From assembly GCF_038396765.1 (NCBI RefSeq), contig NZ_CP150096.1, positions 88,501-152,500 on the forward strand: DNA of 64,000 bases, written 5' to 3'. Positions 35,592 to 46,011 of this stretch are shown one piece after another. The stretch is from Chitinophaga caseinilytica (GTDB lineage Bacteria > Bacteroidota > Bacteroidia > Chitinophagales > Chitinophagaceae). The notes under the pieces were generated by a model, which saw only the letters and a program-made list of their open reading frames with translations, did not search any database and was not told where the DNA came from. Made by a program: the position numbers and the translations under genes. Within the stretch, counting starts at the first letter, position 1, and each line of letters opens with the position of its first letter.

Positions 35592-36956
35592 TTACAGGAA
35601 TTGCAGGAGCAGGTTCGGGAAAATACCGAGCACGATCACGATGGCCGCCGCCACAACCAGCATGGCTTTGAAGCCCGGCGTAACGCCCTGTGCATCCGCC
35701 TCTCCGGGCTTGAAGTACATGGCGATGATCACGCGGAAGTAGTAGTAGGCGCTGATAGCGGCGCAAAGCACCCCCAGGATCACCAGCCACAACAGATCTC
35801 CCTGCTGAACGGCTGCGCTCAGCACGAAGTACTTGGCGAAGAAACCCGCAGTCAGCGGAATACCTGCCAGCGAAAACAGGAAAATCGCGCAAACGACAGC
35901 TACCAGCGGCTGCCTGCGGGCAAGACCGTTGAAACCGTCGAACGTATAGTCGTTCATTTTCAGCAAGATGGCGAAGATACCGATGGTAGCCACACTGTAA
36001 GCCGCTGCGTAAAGGATGAGGCCCTGGCTTGACATTTCATTGTGCGCCACGATGGCGAACAGCATGAAACCCGCCTGCGCGATGCTGGAGTATGCGAGCA
36101 TGCGCTTCACGCTTTGCTGGAACACGGCCGTGAGGTTACCGATGATGAGGGTAGCCGCGGTGATGATGGCCAGGATCAGTTGCCAGTGGTGGCTGATGTT
36201 GCCGCCGGAGAAGCTCACATGGAAAAGGCGCATGAAAGCGATGAAGCTCGCGGCTTTTACGATGGTGGCCATGAAGGCGGTGAACACGGTCGGGGAACCG
36301 TCGTACACGTCGGGCGTCCAGAAGTGGAAAGGCGCGGCGGATACTTTGAATGCGAGGGAGAAGCCCAGCAGGATGATGCCGCACAGTGCCAGGGGGCTCA
36401 GTTCCCCGGTGCCCAGGCCCATTTCACGCAGATCGAACGTGCCGGTAGCGCCGTAGATGAGCGCGATGCCCATGAGGAGGATACCCGTGGTGAAGGAGCC
36501 CATCAGGAAGTATTTCAGCGAAGCCTCGTTGCTTTTCAGGTTCTTTTTATCTGCGCCCGCGAGGATGTATTGCGGGATGGAGATGATCTCGATGGCGAGG
36601 AACAGCATCAACAGGTTGCTGTACGCCCCCGTTAGCATGATACCCGCCAGGATGAAGAAGATCAGCGCAAAGTAATCGGCCACGTCTTCCCCCACTTTCT
36701 CGAACGCGCTGCCGCAAAGCAGGAAGTAGAGGGCCGTGGAGGCGATGGCGATGGCATTGAACAGCACGGAAAAGGAACTCACTTCCACCATGCCGTGCAT
36801 CACGCCGTAGCCCTGCTGCACGTCGAGCAGGTTGGCGATGAAGGCGAGCACCGTACCGGCGATCGCGAAATATTTGATATACTGCTTCTGTTTGACAACC
36901 AGTCCCACGAACATCAGAATAATCCCAAAAACAGCAGTCGTAATTAATGCGTTCAT
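35592..36956 (-). CDS. nuoN: NADH dehydrogenase subunit N
   Basis: Antiporter-like membrane subunit of complex I, about 14 helices in 454 aa. The family block IFFILAGIMLTGAYSNLLMLFLAIEI and the conserved Lys/His-bearing helix FKVSAAPFHFWTPDVYDGSP are present (about 205-225), as is MLAYSSIAQAGFML. Moves protons during quinone reduction. Last gene of the operon, 29 bp after nuoM. Confidence 0.96.
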   Translation of the reverse strand: MNALITTAVFGIILMFVGLVVKQKQYIKYFAIAGTVLAFIANLLDVQQGYGVMHGMVEVSSFSVLFNAIAIASTALYFLLCGSAFEKVGEDVADYFALIFFILAGIMLTGAYSNLLMLFLAIEIISIPQYILAGADKKNLKSNEASLKYFLMGSFTTGILLMGIALIYGATGTFDLREMGLGTGELSPLALCGIILLGFSLAFKVSAAPFHFWTPDVYDGSPTVFTAFMATIVKAASFIAFMRLFHVSFSGGNISHHWQLILAIITAATLIIGNLTAVFQQSVKRMLAYSSIAQAGFMLFAIVAHNEMSSQGLILYAAAYSVATIGIFAILLKMNDYTFDGFNGLARRQPLVAVVCAIFLFSLAGIPLTAGFFAKYFVLSAAVQQGDLLWLVILGVLCAAISAYYYFRVIIAMYFKPGEADAQGVTPGFKAMLVVAAAIVIVLGIFPNLLLQFL

Positions 36957-36985
36957 ATTGTAACGTTACAGAATCATTTATTAAA

Positions 36986-38431
36986 TCAACGTCCGGTCAG
37001 TGCGGCTACGGTGTTTTCAATCCCGGTACCGGAAACAAGCTCCAGCAACGGTTTCGGATATACGCCGAGCACGAAGATCATGGCGGTGATGCACACCAAC
37101 GCCAGCATCTCCCCGCCTTTCAGGTCGGTGGTGGTAGCCGTGAGCGCGTTGGTTTCCCCGAACAGTACTTTCTGCAGCATGCGCAGCATATATACGGCGG
37201 CGAGGATGATGGCGATCGCGGAAACGGCGGCGAACCAAACGTTGTGCTGGAACAGGCCGCTGAACATGAGGAACTCGCCGATGAACCCGTTGGTGAGCGG
37301 CAGGGCGATGTTCGCCAGGCTTACGATCACCAGGAGGATAGACAGGGCGGGCGCAACGGAGGCGATACCGCCCAGTTGCTGCATGTTTTTGGTACCGAGG
37401 CGCTGCTCGATCACTTCGATGATGATCCAGAGGCCGATGATATTGATGCCGTGGTTGAACATCTGTACCTGCACGCCGGCGAGGCTTTGTTCGTTACCGG
37501 CGAAGATCGCGGCGCTCATCAGCCCGATGTGGGCGATGGAGGAGTAAGCGATCAGTTTCTTCAGGTCGGATTGCATGATGGCGATGCAGGATGCGTAGAT
37601 GATGCCGATCACGCTAAGGAGGATGGCGGCTTCCTGCCACATGTCTGCACCAGCGGGGAGCACGGGCTTCAGCCAGCGCATCACGCCGAACAGGCCCATT
37701 TTCACCATCACACCGCTCAGCACCATGGTAACGGGCGTGGGCGATTGTTCGTAGGTGTCGGGCTGCCAGGTGTGGAAGGGGAAAACCGGCATCTTGATGG
37801 CGAAAGCCACGAAGAAGAGCCAGAACAGCCAGCTTTGCTCATCGTTGCTGAGGTGCAGGCTGGTGAAGGTTTGCCAGCTGAAGGAGCCTTCGGTCTGGAA
37901 GTAGATATATATAATACCGACCAGCATGAGCAGCGAACCGGCGAAGGTGTAAACGAAGAACTTAAACGTCACCGGGATGGCTTTCTCGCCGCCCCACATG
38001 GAGCAGAGGAAGTATACGGGGATGAGGGCCAGTTCCCAGAACACGTAAAACAGCAGCGCGTCGTACGAAAGGAAAACGCCCAGCATGCCCGCCTGCGAAA
38101 GGAGCATCAGGCCGTAAAAGGCGCCCGATCTTTCGTAGTTACGGCTCAGTACGGTGGTGAAGATGAGCGGGAAGGAAATGGTCGTGAGCAGCACGAGCAT
38201 GAGGCTCAGACCATCGAGGCCGAGGTTGATCTGGCTGCCGAGTTGGGGAATCCATTCGGCGGTGAAGCGCAGTGCTTCGGGAGCCGTACGGAATTGCGCC
38301 CAGGCGGCCAGGGTAACGGCCAGCGTGGCCAGTGAGGATATCAGGCTGAAAACCTTGGCGCCACGGCCGCTGAGTCCGAATGTAATCAGCCCCGTCACCA
38401 AAGGGATCAATATGAGTAATACTGTCAACAT
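36986..38431 (-). CDS. nuoM: NADH dehydrogenase subunit M
   Basis: Antiporter-like subunit of complex I, 481 aa with about 14 helices. Conserved FYVFWELALIPVYFL with the key Glu, FFVAFAIKMPVFPFHTWQPD, and LIAYSSIAHIGLMS are visible. Between nuoL and nuoN in the usual order. Confidence 0.97.
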   Translation of the reverse strand: MLTVLLILIPLVTGLITFGLSGRGAKVFSLISSLATLAVTLAAWAQFRTAPEALRFTAEWIPQLGSQINLGLDGLSLMLVLLTTISFPLIFTTVLSRNYERSGAFYGLMLLSQAGMLGVFLSYDALLFYVFWELALIPVYFLCSMWGGEKAIPVTFKFFVYTFAGSLLMLVGIIYIYFQTEGSFSWQTFTSLHLSNDEQSWLFWLFFVAFAIKMPVFPFHTWQPDTYEQSPTPVTMVLSGVMVKMGLFGVMRWLKPVLPAGADMWQEAAILLSVIGIIYASCIAIMQSDLKKLIAYSSIAHIGLMSAAIFAGNEQSLAGVQVQMFNHGINIIGLWIIIEVIEQRLGTKNMQQLGGIASVAPALSILLVIVSLANIALPLTNGFIGEFLMFSGLFQHNVWFAAVSAIAIILAAVYMLRMLQKVLFGETNALTATTTDLKGGEMLALVCITAMIFVLGVYPKPLLELVSGTGIENTVAALTGR

Positions 38432-38456
38432 ATCTTTTTCTTAATCCGCTATCGAT

Positions 38457-40355
38457 TTATAAAAACAAACTGATCACAAACAATACGATCATACCAATCA
38501 CCATGGCGAAGATGTAGAAGCCCACCTGGCCGTTCTGCAACAGCCTGGCGCGACCGCCACCCCATTTCACCGCGGCGCCCACACCGTTCACGAGGGCGTC
38601 TATGCCGGAGCGCTCCACCACTTCCTGGAAGAATTTGCTCAGCGACATTAATGGTTTCACGATGATGGCGTCGTACAGTTCGTCTACGTACCATTTATTT
38701 TCCAGGACTTTGGCAAAGCCGGTCGTGGGCTCACCGTTATCCGAATAGTTGGCGAATTTGCTGCGCGCCCAGAGGATCATCACGATTACCAGTCCGGTGC
38801 TGAGGCCCATCAGTCCCCATTCGAGGCTATGGCTCAGGTGATGTTCGTGCAGGAAAGGCGCGGAAGGCGCGAAGATGGGGCTGAGGTATTCTGCCAGCAG
38901 GTTGGGCACGCCGAACACGGCGGGCATCCCTACATAACCACCGATCACAGACAGGATGGCCAGCACGATCAGGGGGAAGGTGATGGCGGCGGGGCTTTCG
39001 TGCAGGTGGTGTTCCTGCTCGTGCGTGCCGCGGAATTTGCCGGTGAAGGTGATGTAGTACAGGCGGAACATGTAGAATGCAGTCATGAGCGCGCCGATGA
39101 GGGCGAGACCATAAATTACCGGGCTGTAGCCGAATGCGTGGGCGAGGATTTCATCTTTGGAGAAGAAACCGCTCAGCCCCGGGATCCCTGCGATGGCGAG
39201 GCAGCCGATGAGGAAGGTGAAGTTGGTGATGGGCATCCATTTCTTCAGGCCGCCCATCTTCCGGATGTCTTGCTCCCCGCCCATGGCGTGGATCACGGAA
39301 CCCGAACCGAGGAACAGCAGGGCTTTGAAGAATGCGTGCGTCATCACGTGGAACACGGCGGCGGTGTAAGCGCCAACGCCCAGGGCGATGAACATGTATC
39401 CGAGTTGGCTCACGGTGGAGTAAGCCAGTACTTTCTTGATGTCGTTCTGCTTCAGTGCGATGGAAGCTGCGAGCAATGCGGTTACCAGGCCCACGAGCGT
39501 CACGATCGTCTGGATGTGCGGGGCGAGGGAATACATCACGTTGCTGCGGGCCACCATGTAGATACCGGCGGTCACCATCGTGGCCGCGTGGATGAGGGCG
39601 GAAACGGGGGTGGGGCCGGCCATGGCGTCGGGGAGCCAGGTGTACAGGGGGATCTGTGCAGATTTACCCATGGCGCCGATGAAGAGCAGCATGGCGATGG
39701 CGAAGAGCACGCCGCTGTTTTCACCAAGGCCGGCGGCCTGGGGCAGTACTTCGGAGAAGGTCACGGAGCCGAACTGCTGGATGAGCAGGAAGATGCCGAG
39801 CAGGAAACCGAAGTCGCCGATGCGGTTCATGATGAAAGCCTTGTTGGCGGCTTTATTGTACTCGATGTTTTTGAACCAGAACCCGATGAGCAGGTAGGAA
39901 CAGAGGCCTACGCCTTCCCATCCGATGAACATCATCACATAGTTGGCGCCGAGCACGAGGATGAGCATGGAGAACACGAAGAGGTTGAGGTACGCGAAAT
40001 AGCGTGCAAAACCTTCGTTCGGCTCGTCATGCATATAAGAGGTGGAGTAGATGTGGATCAGGGAGCCCACACCGGTGATGATCAGCAGGAACAAGGCGCT
40101 CAGCTGGTCTACCTGGAATGCGAAGGGGATGTGGAGGCTGCCTACGCTGATGAAATCGAACAGCGTAACTACCTGGGGCGTGAAGCCGGGCGTCCGCACT
40201 TCGAAGAAGATAAGCAAGCTGATCACAAAAGCTGCGACCACGCTGCCGCTACCTACGATGCCGGTGAGCGGCTTGGATAAATACCTCCTGCCCAATCCAT
40301 TGATCAGGAAACCTAACAACGGTAAAAACGGTACCAGCCAAACAAGATGTATCAT
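38457..40355 (-). CDS. nuoL: NADH dehydrogenase subunit L
   Basis: Largest antiporter-like subunit of complex I, 632 aa with about 16 helices and a C-terminal lateral helix region. GWEGVGLCSYLLIGFW, GKSAQIPLYTWLPDAMAGPTPVSALIHAATMV (about 230-260) and VLAYSTVSQLGYM are the expected motifs. Follows nuoK by 22 bp. Confidence 0.97.
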   Translation of the reverse strand: MIHLVWLVPFLPLLGFLINGLGRRYLSKPLTGIVGSGSVVAAFVISLLIFFEVRTPGFTPQVVTLFDFISVGSLHIPFAFQVDQLSALFLLIITGVGSLIHIYSTSYMHDEPNEGFARYFAYLNLFVFSMLILVLGANYVMMFIGWEGVGLCSYLLIGFWFKNIEYNKAANKAFIMNRIGDFGFLLGIFLLIQQFGSVTFSEVLPQAAGLGENSGVLFAIAMLLFIGAMGKSAQIPLYTWLPDAMAGPTPVSALIHAATMVTAGIYMVARSNVMYSLAPHIQTIVTLVGLVTALLAASIALKQNDIKKVLAYSTVSQLGYMFIALGVGAYTAAVFHVMTHAFFKALLFLGSGSVIHAMGGEQDIRKMGGLKKWMPITNFTFLIGCLAIAGIPGLSGFFSKDEILAHAFGYSPVIYGLALIGALMTAFYMFRLYYITFTGKFRGTHEQEHHLHESPAAITFPLIVLAILSVIGGYVGMPAVFGVPNLLAEYLSPIFAPSAPFLHEHHLSHSLEWGLMGLSTGLVIVMILWARSKFANYSDNGEPTTGFAKVLENKWYVDELYDAIIVKPLMSLSKFFQEVVERSGIDALVNGVGAAVKWGGGRARLLQNGQVGFYIFAMVIGMIVLFVISLFL

Positions 40356-40377
40356 CGATCTATACTATTTTTTAATC

Positions 40378-40695
40378 CTAGTTTTTCAGTCTGCTGAGAA
40401 TGTTGATGTCTACGGAATGGGTGTTCCGGTACATCATCACGATAATGGCGAGGCCCACGGAAACTTCCGCTGCGGCAACGACCATCACGAAGAAAACGAA
40501 GAGCTGCGCTGAGGCGGCGTCTATCCGCCCGGCGTCTACCCACATTTTGGAGAAAGCTACCAGCAACAGGTTCACGGCGTTGAGCATGAGCTCGATGCAC
40601 ATGAAGATGATGATGGCGTTCCGGCGCATCAGTACCCCCATGATGCCGATGCAAAACAGGGCGACGCTGAGAAAGATGTAATATTGAACGGGCAT
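40378..40695 (-). CDS. nuoK: NADH dehydrogenase subunit K
   Basis: Small three-helix membrane subunit (105 aa). Helices lie at about 4-24, 30-52 and 61-85, with the conserved Glu residues in [15 protein letters not shown] and [12 protein letters not shown] that form part of the proton path. Twelve bp after nuoJ. Confidence 0.97.
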   Translation of the reverse strand: MPVQYYIFLSVALFCIGIMGVLMRRNAIIIFMCIELMLNAVNLLLVAFSKMWVDAGRIDAASAQLFVFFVMVVAAAEVSVGLAIIVMMYRNTHSVDINILSRLKN

Positions 40696-40707
40696 ATCGA
40701 ATGCGTT

Positions 40708-41202
40708 TTATTTCTTACCGATCACTACGGCGCCGACCATCGCGCTGAGGAACAGCACGCTGCTCAGTTCGAAGGGCACCACGTAAGAGGTGAACAATGT
40801 TTTACCGAGGTTTTGAACCAGGCCGATCTCCGTGTTGCCGCCGGGCTGGATGGCGGGGAGGCTCGCGTCGCGCAGGGCGGCTACGAGCACCAGCAGCAGC
40901 GCACCGCCGGAAATGGCGCCGGCGTATTTCAGCCAGTTGCGTTTCTGCGGCTCGATGTCGGCGTTGAGGTTCATCATCATCAATACGAAGAGGAACAGTA
41001 CCATGATGGCGCCGGTGTACACGATGAGGTGAACAACGAACAGGAACTGTGCGTTCAGCATGATGTAATGGCCCGCGATGGCGACGAAGCAGGTGATCAT
41101 GCAAAGCACGCTGTTCACGGGGTTCTTGCTCAGGATCACGCCCAGTGCGGATGCGATGGCGATCGCAGACAGCACTGTAAAGATTATCATATCGATTCCC
41201 AT
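40708..41202 (-). CDS. nuoJ: NADH dehydrogenase subunit J
   Basis: Five-helix membrane subunit, 164 aa. The conserved VYTGAIMVLFLFVLMMMNL segment (helix 3, with the pi-bulge region in complex I structures) is clear. Starts 4 bp after the nuoI stop. Confidence 0.96.
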   Translation of the reverse strand: MGIDMIIFTVLSAIAIASALGVILSKNPVNSVLCMITCFVAIAGHYIMLNAQFLFVVHLIVYTGAIMVLFLFVLMMMNLNADIEPQKRNWLKYAGAISGGALLLVLVAALRDASLPAIQPGGNTEIGLVQNLGKTLFTSYVVPFELSSVLFLSAMVGAVVIGKK

Positions 41203-41206
41203 TGCC

Positions 41207-41722
41207 TTATTGGTTGTTTTCTTTGATTTGTTTTTGAGGATGGGGGATCAGCATGTCTTCCTTCCCGTAAATGAACCCTTTACGCTGGTAGTTCGCCGGC
41301 GCGAAGGTTTCAGACATGTAAACCGCCTGTTTCGGGCAGGCTTCTTCACAGAAACCGCAGAAGATGCAGCGCAGCATGTTGATCTCGTAACGCGCGGCGT
41401 ATTTCTCCTCACGGTACAGATGCTCCTCGCCCGGCAGGCGCTCGGCCGCTTCCATGGTGATCGCTTCGGCAGGACAAGCCACTGCGCACAACCCGCAGGC
41501 CGTACAGCGCTCGCGTCCCATTTCGTCGCGGTTCAGGATGTGCAGCCCGCGGAACACGGGGCTGAACGGGCGCGTCTCTTCGGGATAGTTCACCGTCGCT
41601 TTCTTCTTGAAAAGGTGCTTCAGGGTAATGCCCATACCTTTCGCTATCGCAGGCAGATAAAGTTTCTCCGCAAAGGTCATGGGCCTCCTGTCTACCGGCG
41701 TTGCCCTGTTGGTTAAAGATTG
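41207..41722 (-). CDS. nuoI: NADH dehydrogenase subunit I (two 4Fe-4S clusters)
   Basis: Peripheral-arm subunit carrying clusters N6a and N6b. Two CxxCxxCxxxCP motifs are present: CTACGLCAVACP and CIFCGFCEEACP. I choose ATG 41722 (MQSLTNRATP), giving 171 aa; an ATG at 41767 would overlap nuoH and add 15 residues with no family match. Confidence 0.95.
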   Translation of the reverse strand, partial: QSLTNRATPVDRRPMTFAEKLYLPAIAKGMGITLKHLFKKKATVNYPEETRPFSPVFRGLHILNRDEMGRERCTACGLCAVACPAEAITMEAAERLPGEEHLYREEKYAARYEINMLRCIFCGFCEEACPKQAVYMSETFAPANYQRKGFIYGKEDMLIPHPQKQIKENNQ

Positions 41723-41744
41723 CATATGATGAGTTTCTTGAAGT

Positions 41745-42797
41745 TTAAAAATTAAAACCATTCTCACGGAAAAGGATCACGGCGCCGGTAATGAGCATAT
41801 TCAGCAATGCCAGCGGGATCAATACTTTCCATCCGAGCTTCATGAGCTGATCGTATCGGAACCGCGGGATCGTCCACCGCACCCACATAAAGAAGAAGAT
41901 GAAGAATAACGTCTTGAGGAACAGCGCCGCAATTCCGAGGACCGTCAGCAGATTACCGTCTATCCCCAGTTTGTCCATGAAAGGGAAGGCGTATCCGCCC
42001 CAATACAGCGTGGCCATCAGCACGGAGCTGATGAACATGTTGATGTATTCGGCGAAGAGGTAGAAGCCCAGTTTCATGGATGAATATTCGAGGTGGTAAC
42101 CGCCGTTCAGTTCGTTTTCCGCTTCGGGAAGGTCGAACGGCGTACGGTTGGTTTCCGCGAAAGAGCAGATGAGGAAGATGAGGAAGCCGATGGGCTGGAG
42201 GAACACGAACCAGATGCCTTCGCGCTGTTGCTCCACGATGTCTTTCAGGCTGAGGGAACCGCTGAGCATGAACAGGGCGATGAGGGCCAGGCCCATGGGC
42301 AGTTCGTATGAAATTACCTGCGATGCGCCGCGGCAGGCGGCCAGCAGGGAGAATTTGTTGTTGGATGCCCATCCACCGATCATGATGCCGTACACGCCCA
42401 TGCCTACGACCATCATGATCCACAGTACGCCGATGTTGACGTCGGCGATCTGCAGGCTCACTTCACGGCCGGCGATGGTGAGGGTGTCTCCCCAGGGGAT
42501 CACGGCGCTGGTGAGGCAGGCGGTGAACATGGCAAGCGAAGGGCCCATGATGAACAAAAAGCGGTTGGCGCTCGAGGGGATGATCTCTTCCTTGAAGAAA
42601 AGCTTGCCACCGTCTGCCAAAGGCTGCAGCAACCCGAACGGGCCTGCGCGGTTGGGCCCGCGGCGGTCCTGGATCCAGGCGGCCACCTTGCGCTCGCCCC
42701 AGGTGCTGTACATCGCCACCACCAATGAAATACCCAGCACTGCCGAAATCAGCAGCAACTTTTCTATAATGAAATACCAGTCAATTGTGAATTCCAT
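41745..42797 (-). CDS. nuoH: NADH dehydrogenase subunit H
   Basis: Membrane subunit forming the quinone chamber with NuoB and NuoD; 350 aa, eight helices. WGERKVAAWIQDRRGPNRAGP, FAETNRTPFDLPEAENELNGGYH (split over about 210-232) and FFMWVRWTIPRFRYDQLMKLGWK are the diagnostic loops. Follows nuoG by 8 bp. Confidence 0.97.
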   Translation of the reverse strand: MEFTIDWYFIIEKLLLISAVLGISLVVAMYSTWGERKVAAWIQDRRGPNRAGPFGLLQPLADGGKLFFKEEIIPSSANRFLFIMGPSLAMFTACLTSAVIPWGDTLTIAGREVSLQIADVNIGVLWIMMVVGMGVYGIMIGGWASNNKFSLLAACRGASQVISYELPMGLALIALFMLSGSLSLKDIVEQQREGIWFVFLQPIGFLIFLICSFAETNRTPFDLPEAENELNGGYHLEYSSMKLGFYLFAEYINMFISSVLMATLYWGGYAFPFMDKLGIDGNLLTVLGIAALFLKTLFFIFFFMWVRWTIPRFRYDQLMKLGWKVLIPLALLNMLITGAVILFRENGFNF

Positions 42798-42805
42798 ATC
42801 TCGCT

Positions 42806-43912
42806 TTATTGATCGCCTTTTTTAGTCGGAAAATCGGTTGAGTGCGCCGGCCCTTCGATCTGGCTCAGGTCTACCTGCGGCATGTTCACCTCGCTCACCG
42901 AGTGGATGTCCATCAGCAACCGGGGGTTGCGGCCGTCCATCACTTTCATCACGGTTTCCTGGGGCTTATGCACACCCACGTAGTGGCCGGCGGTGATTAC
43001 GCTGTGGCGCGAAATCTTGCGGGGGCCTTCCACGATCCAGTCTTTGATATCTTTTTTCTCGAAGCGGCAGGTATCGCAAATGAAGCCTTCCACTTCACCG
43101 TATTTGTCTTTGCGGGCGGTAACGCGGAAAATCTCGTCGCCACGCATCCAGAGCGCCACTTTGCCGCAGCATTTCGGATCGGAGCATTCGCGGTGGGCGT
43201 CTACCGGTTTGAGGAACCATACACGGTTCTTGAAACGGGCGGTACGGTCGGTGAGTGCGCCAACGGGGCAAACATCGATCACGTTGCCGATGAAATTGGT
43301 ATGGTCGAGGGATGCGCGCATGTAGGTGCTGATCTCGGAAGCGTCTCCCCGTTTCAGGATGCCGTGGTGGCGCTTGTTGGTCAGCTGGTCTGCCGTGAAC
43401 ACACAGCGGTAGCAAAGGATGCAGCGCGTCATGTGCAGTTTGATATGTTCGCCGATGTCTTCCTTCTCGAAAGTGCGGCGCTTGAATTCGTACCGGGTGC
43501 CGGAAACGCCGTGCTCGTAGCTGAGGTCCTGCAGGTCGCATTCTCCGGCCTGGTCGCACACGGGGCAATCGAGCGGGTGGTTGATGAGGAGGAACTCTAC
43601 CACGCCTTTGCGGGCGTCGAGCACTTCGGGGGAGGTGATGTTGGCCACTTCCATCCCGTCCATCACGGTGGTGCGGCAGCTGGCCACCAGCTTGGGCATG
43701 GGGCGCGGGTCCGCTTCGGAGCCTTTCGTCACTTTCACGAGGCAGGTGCGGCATTTACCGCCGGAGCCCTGCAGCTTGGAGTAATAGCACATGGCAGGGG
43801 GCACCACTTCGCCGCCGATGGTGCGGGCGGCGTTGAGGATGGTCGTTCCCGGTTCCACTTCTACCGTGATATTATCGATCTTGACCTTGAATAATTTCTT
43901 TTCTTCCGCCAT
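42806..43912 (-). CDS. nuoG: Short NuoG, iron-sulfur subunit without molybdopterin-type domain
   Basis: Electron-transfer subunit of the peripheral arm. An N-terminal 2Fe-2S ferredoxin domain (Cys42, 54, 57 and 79) is followed by the His-ligated cluster motif HPLDCPVCDQAGECDLQ and a 4Fe-4S motif CILCYRC...CPVGAL (about 165-225), then part of the molybdopterin-oxidoreductase 4Fe-4S region with further Cys. The protein ends at 368 aa, whereas E. coli NuoG has about 900, so the large C-terminal domain is missing. The stop is followed directly by nuoH, with no remnant. Short NuoG proteins are known in Bacteroidota, so this is likely the natural form. Confidence 0.93.
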   Translation of the reverse strand: MAEEKKLFKVKIDNITVEVEPGTTILNAARTIGGEVVPPAMCYYSKLQGSGGKCRTCLVKVTKGSEADPRPMPKLVASCRTTVMDGMEVANITSPEVLDARKGVVEFLLINHPLDCPVCDQAGECDLQDLSYEHGVSGTRYEFKRRTFEKEDIGEHIKLHMTRCILCYRCVFTADQLTNKRHHGILKRGDASEISTYMRASLDHTNFIGNVIDVCPVGALTDRTARFKNRVWFLKPVDAHRECSDPKCCGKVALWMRGDEIFRVTARKDKYGEVEGFICDTCRFEKKDIKDWIVEGPRKISRHSVITAGHYVGVHKPQETVMKVMDGRNPRLLMDIHSVSEVNMPQVDLSQIEGPAHSTDFPTKKGDQ

Positions 43913-43951
43913 TATTAAAAAGTAAAAAAGAAGAATAATGTTGTTTCCTTA

Positions 43952-45310
43952 TCAGACAGCGGCAGCTACCGGCAGCGGGTCTGCGTAATGTGCCAGGCCG
44001 AAGTTGCGGCGCTGCGCTTCGTCGGGGTTCAGCACGTGCCATTCGAATTCGTCACGGAAGTGACGGATGGCGGCGGCCACCGGCCATGCGGCGGCGTCGC
44101 CGAGGGGGCAGATGGTGTTGCCTTCGATCTTGCGCTGAATGTCCCACAGCAGGTCGATGTCGCTCATTTTTCCTTTACCGTGCTCAATGTTTTTGAGCAC
44201 TTTTTCCATCCATCCCGTTCCTTCGCGGCAGGGGCTGCACTGTCCGCAGCTTTCGTGGTGGTAGAACCGGGCCAGCGAAAGGGTGTGGCGCACTACGCAC
44301 TGGTCTTCGTCCAGCACGATGAACCCGCCCGAGCCCATCATGGTGCCGGTGGCGAACCCGCCGTCGTTGAGGCTTTCGTACGTCATCATGCGTTTTTCGC
44401 CTTTGGCCGTGGTGAGCAGCAGGTTGGCGGGAACGATGGGTACGGAGGAGCCGCCGGGGATGCAGGCTTTGAGGCGTTTCCCGTTGGGGATGCCGCCGCA
44501 GTATTCGTCGGAGTAAATGAATTCTTCTACGGAAATGTTCATCTCGATTTCGTACACCCCGGGTTTATTGAGGTTGCCGCAGGCGGAGATGAGTTTGGTG
44601 CCGGTGGATTTGCCCGTGCCGTATTTCACGTATTCATCGCCCCCGATGTTGATGATGGGCACGATGGTGGCGAGGGTTTCCACGTTGTTTACCACGGTGG
44701 GGCACTGGTACAGGCCTTTCACGGCGGGGAACGGCGGTTTAATGCGCGGGTTGCCGCGTTTGCCTTCCAGCGATTCGATGAGGGCGGTTTCTTCGCCACA
44801 GATGTAGGCGCCGGCGCCGCGTTGCACGTAAATGTCGAGGTCGAACCCGGAGCCGAGGATGTTTTTACCGAGGAAGCCGTTTTTGTGCGCTTCGGCGATG
44901 GCTTCTTCGAGAATATCGGGGATCCAGGCGTATTCGCCGCGGATGTAGATGTAAGTGGTGTTGGCACCGAGGGCGTAGCTGGAGATCAGCAGGCCTTCGA
45001 TGAGCAGGTGCGGGAGAAACTCCATGAGGTAACGGTCTTTGAAGGTACCGGGCTCGGATTCGTCGGCGTTGCAGACGAGGTAGCGGGGCACTCCTTCCGG
45101 TTTGGCCAGGAAGCTCCATTTCAATCCTGTGGGGAAGCCCGCGCCGCCACGGCCTCTCAGGCCGCTTTTCTTCACTTCTTCCGTCACCTGATCCGGGCTC
45201 ATGCTCTTCAGGGCTTTTTCGGCAGCGGCATATCCGCCGTTTTTCCGGTATACGTCGAAATACCGGATGCCTTCTATATGCGCCTTGTCTAACAGTAATT
45301 TACGTCCCAT
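43952..45310 (-). CDS. nuoF: NADH dehydrogenase subunit F (NADH and FMN binding)
   Basis: Entry subunit of complex I that oxidises NADH through [18 protein letters not shown] (NADH-binding Gly loop), [14 protein letters not shown] (FMN) and the cluster N3 motif [15 protein letters not shown] are visible in order in 452 aa. A 120-bp gap separates it from nuoE. Confidence 0.97.
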   Translation of the reverse strand: MGRKLLLDKAHIEGIRYFDVYRKNGGYAAAEKALKSMSPDQVTEEVKKSGLRGRGGAGFPTGLKWSFLAKPEGVPRYLVCNADESEPGTFKDRYLMEFLPHLLIEGLLISSYALGANTTYIYIRGEYAWIPDILEEAIAEAHKNGFLGKNILGSGFDLDIYVQRGAGAYICGEETALIESLEGKRGNPRIKPPFPAVKGLYQCPTVVNNVETLATIVPIINIGGDEYVKYGTGKSTGTKLISACGNLNKPGVYEIEMNISVEEFIYSDEYCGGIPNGKRLKACIPGGSSVPIVPANLLLTTAKGEKRMMTYESLNDGGFATGTMMGSGGFIVLDEDQCVVRHTLSLARFYHHESCGQCSPCREGTGWMEKVLKNIEHGKGKMSDIDLLWDIQRKIEGNTICPLGDAAAWPVAAAIRHFRDEFEWHVLNPDEAQRRNFGLAHYADPLPVAAAV

Positions 45311-45430
45311 TGTCTCGCTTTATATAAGTTGTTGCCTGGGCAACGTGATGTTTTTCGTTTGGTCGGCTTTCCGATCTTCCCTCCTCCCCCGTTGCGTCGC
45401 ACACTTCGGCGGCAGGGATCCGGTCAGCTT

Positions 45431-45928
45431 TTAGTTGTTCGCCTGTGCGCGGCACTCCGCGATGATCTGGTCTATCTTCTCTTTGGTGAGGTGTTCCTTG
45501 TAGAACTTGCCCAGCTGCATCATCGGTGCGTAACCGCAGGCGCCGAGGCATTCCACGGTTTTGAGAGTAAACAGCCCGTCGGCCGTGGTTTCCCCGTTCT
45601 TGATGCCCAGCTTTTCCTTGATATAATGAATAATGTCGTCAGATCCGCGGAGCATGCAGGGCCCCGTCTGGCATACCTCGAACAGGTATTTGCCTACGGG
45701 CTGCAGGTTGAACATGGAGTAGAAGGTAGCCACTTCATACACTTCGATCGGCTCGATCTGGAGCAGGCCGGCCACATAATCCATCGTGTCCGCGCTGAGC
45801 CATCCGCCGAAAGATTCCTGCGCCAGGTGCAGCACAGGGATCAGTGCGCTTTTCTGCTTCCCGTCCGGGTACCGCGCGATGATCTCTTTTACTTTATTCA
45901 GTTTCTCTTCAGAAAATTGAACGGCCAT
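45431..45928 (-). CDS. nuoE: NADH dehydrogenase subunit E (2Fe-2S, thioredoxin-like)
   Basis: Thioredoxin-fold subunit with cluster N1a. The four ligands can be seen as CQTGPC and CLGACG in the C-terminal half of 165 aa. Partner of NuoF. It is separated from nuoD by the WG-repeat gene. Confidence 0.97.
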   Translation of the reverse strand: MAVQFSEEKLNKVKEIIARYPDGKQKSALIPVLHLAQESFGGWLSADTMDYVAGLLQIEPIEVYEVATFYSMFNLQPVGKYLFEVCQTGPCMLRGSDDIIHYIKEKLGIKNGETTADGLFTLKTVECLGACGYAPMMQLGKFYKEHLTKEKIDQIIAECRAQANN

Positions 45929-46011
45929 TTATATTCGTCTTTATAAGTTAATTTCTGTTTTTTACAAGTTCGTGAAAGCACATTTCCATTCCCCTTCCCT
46001 GCTCCACATTT

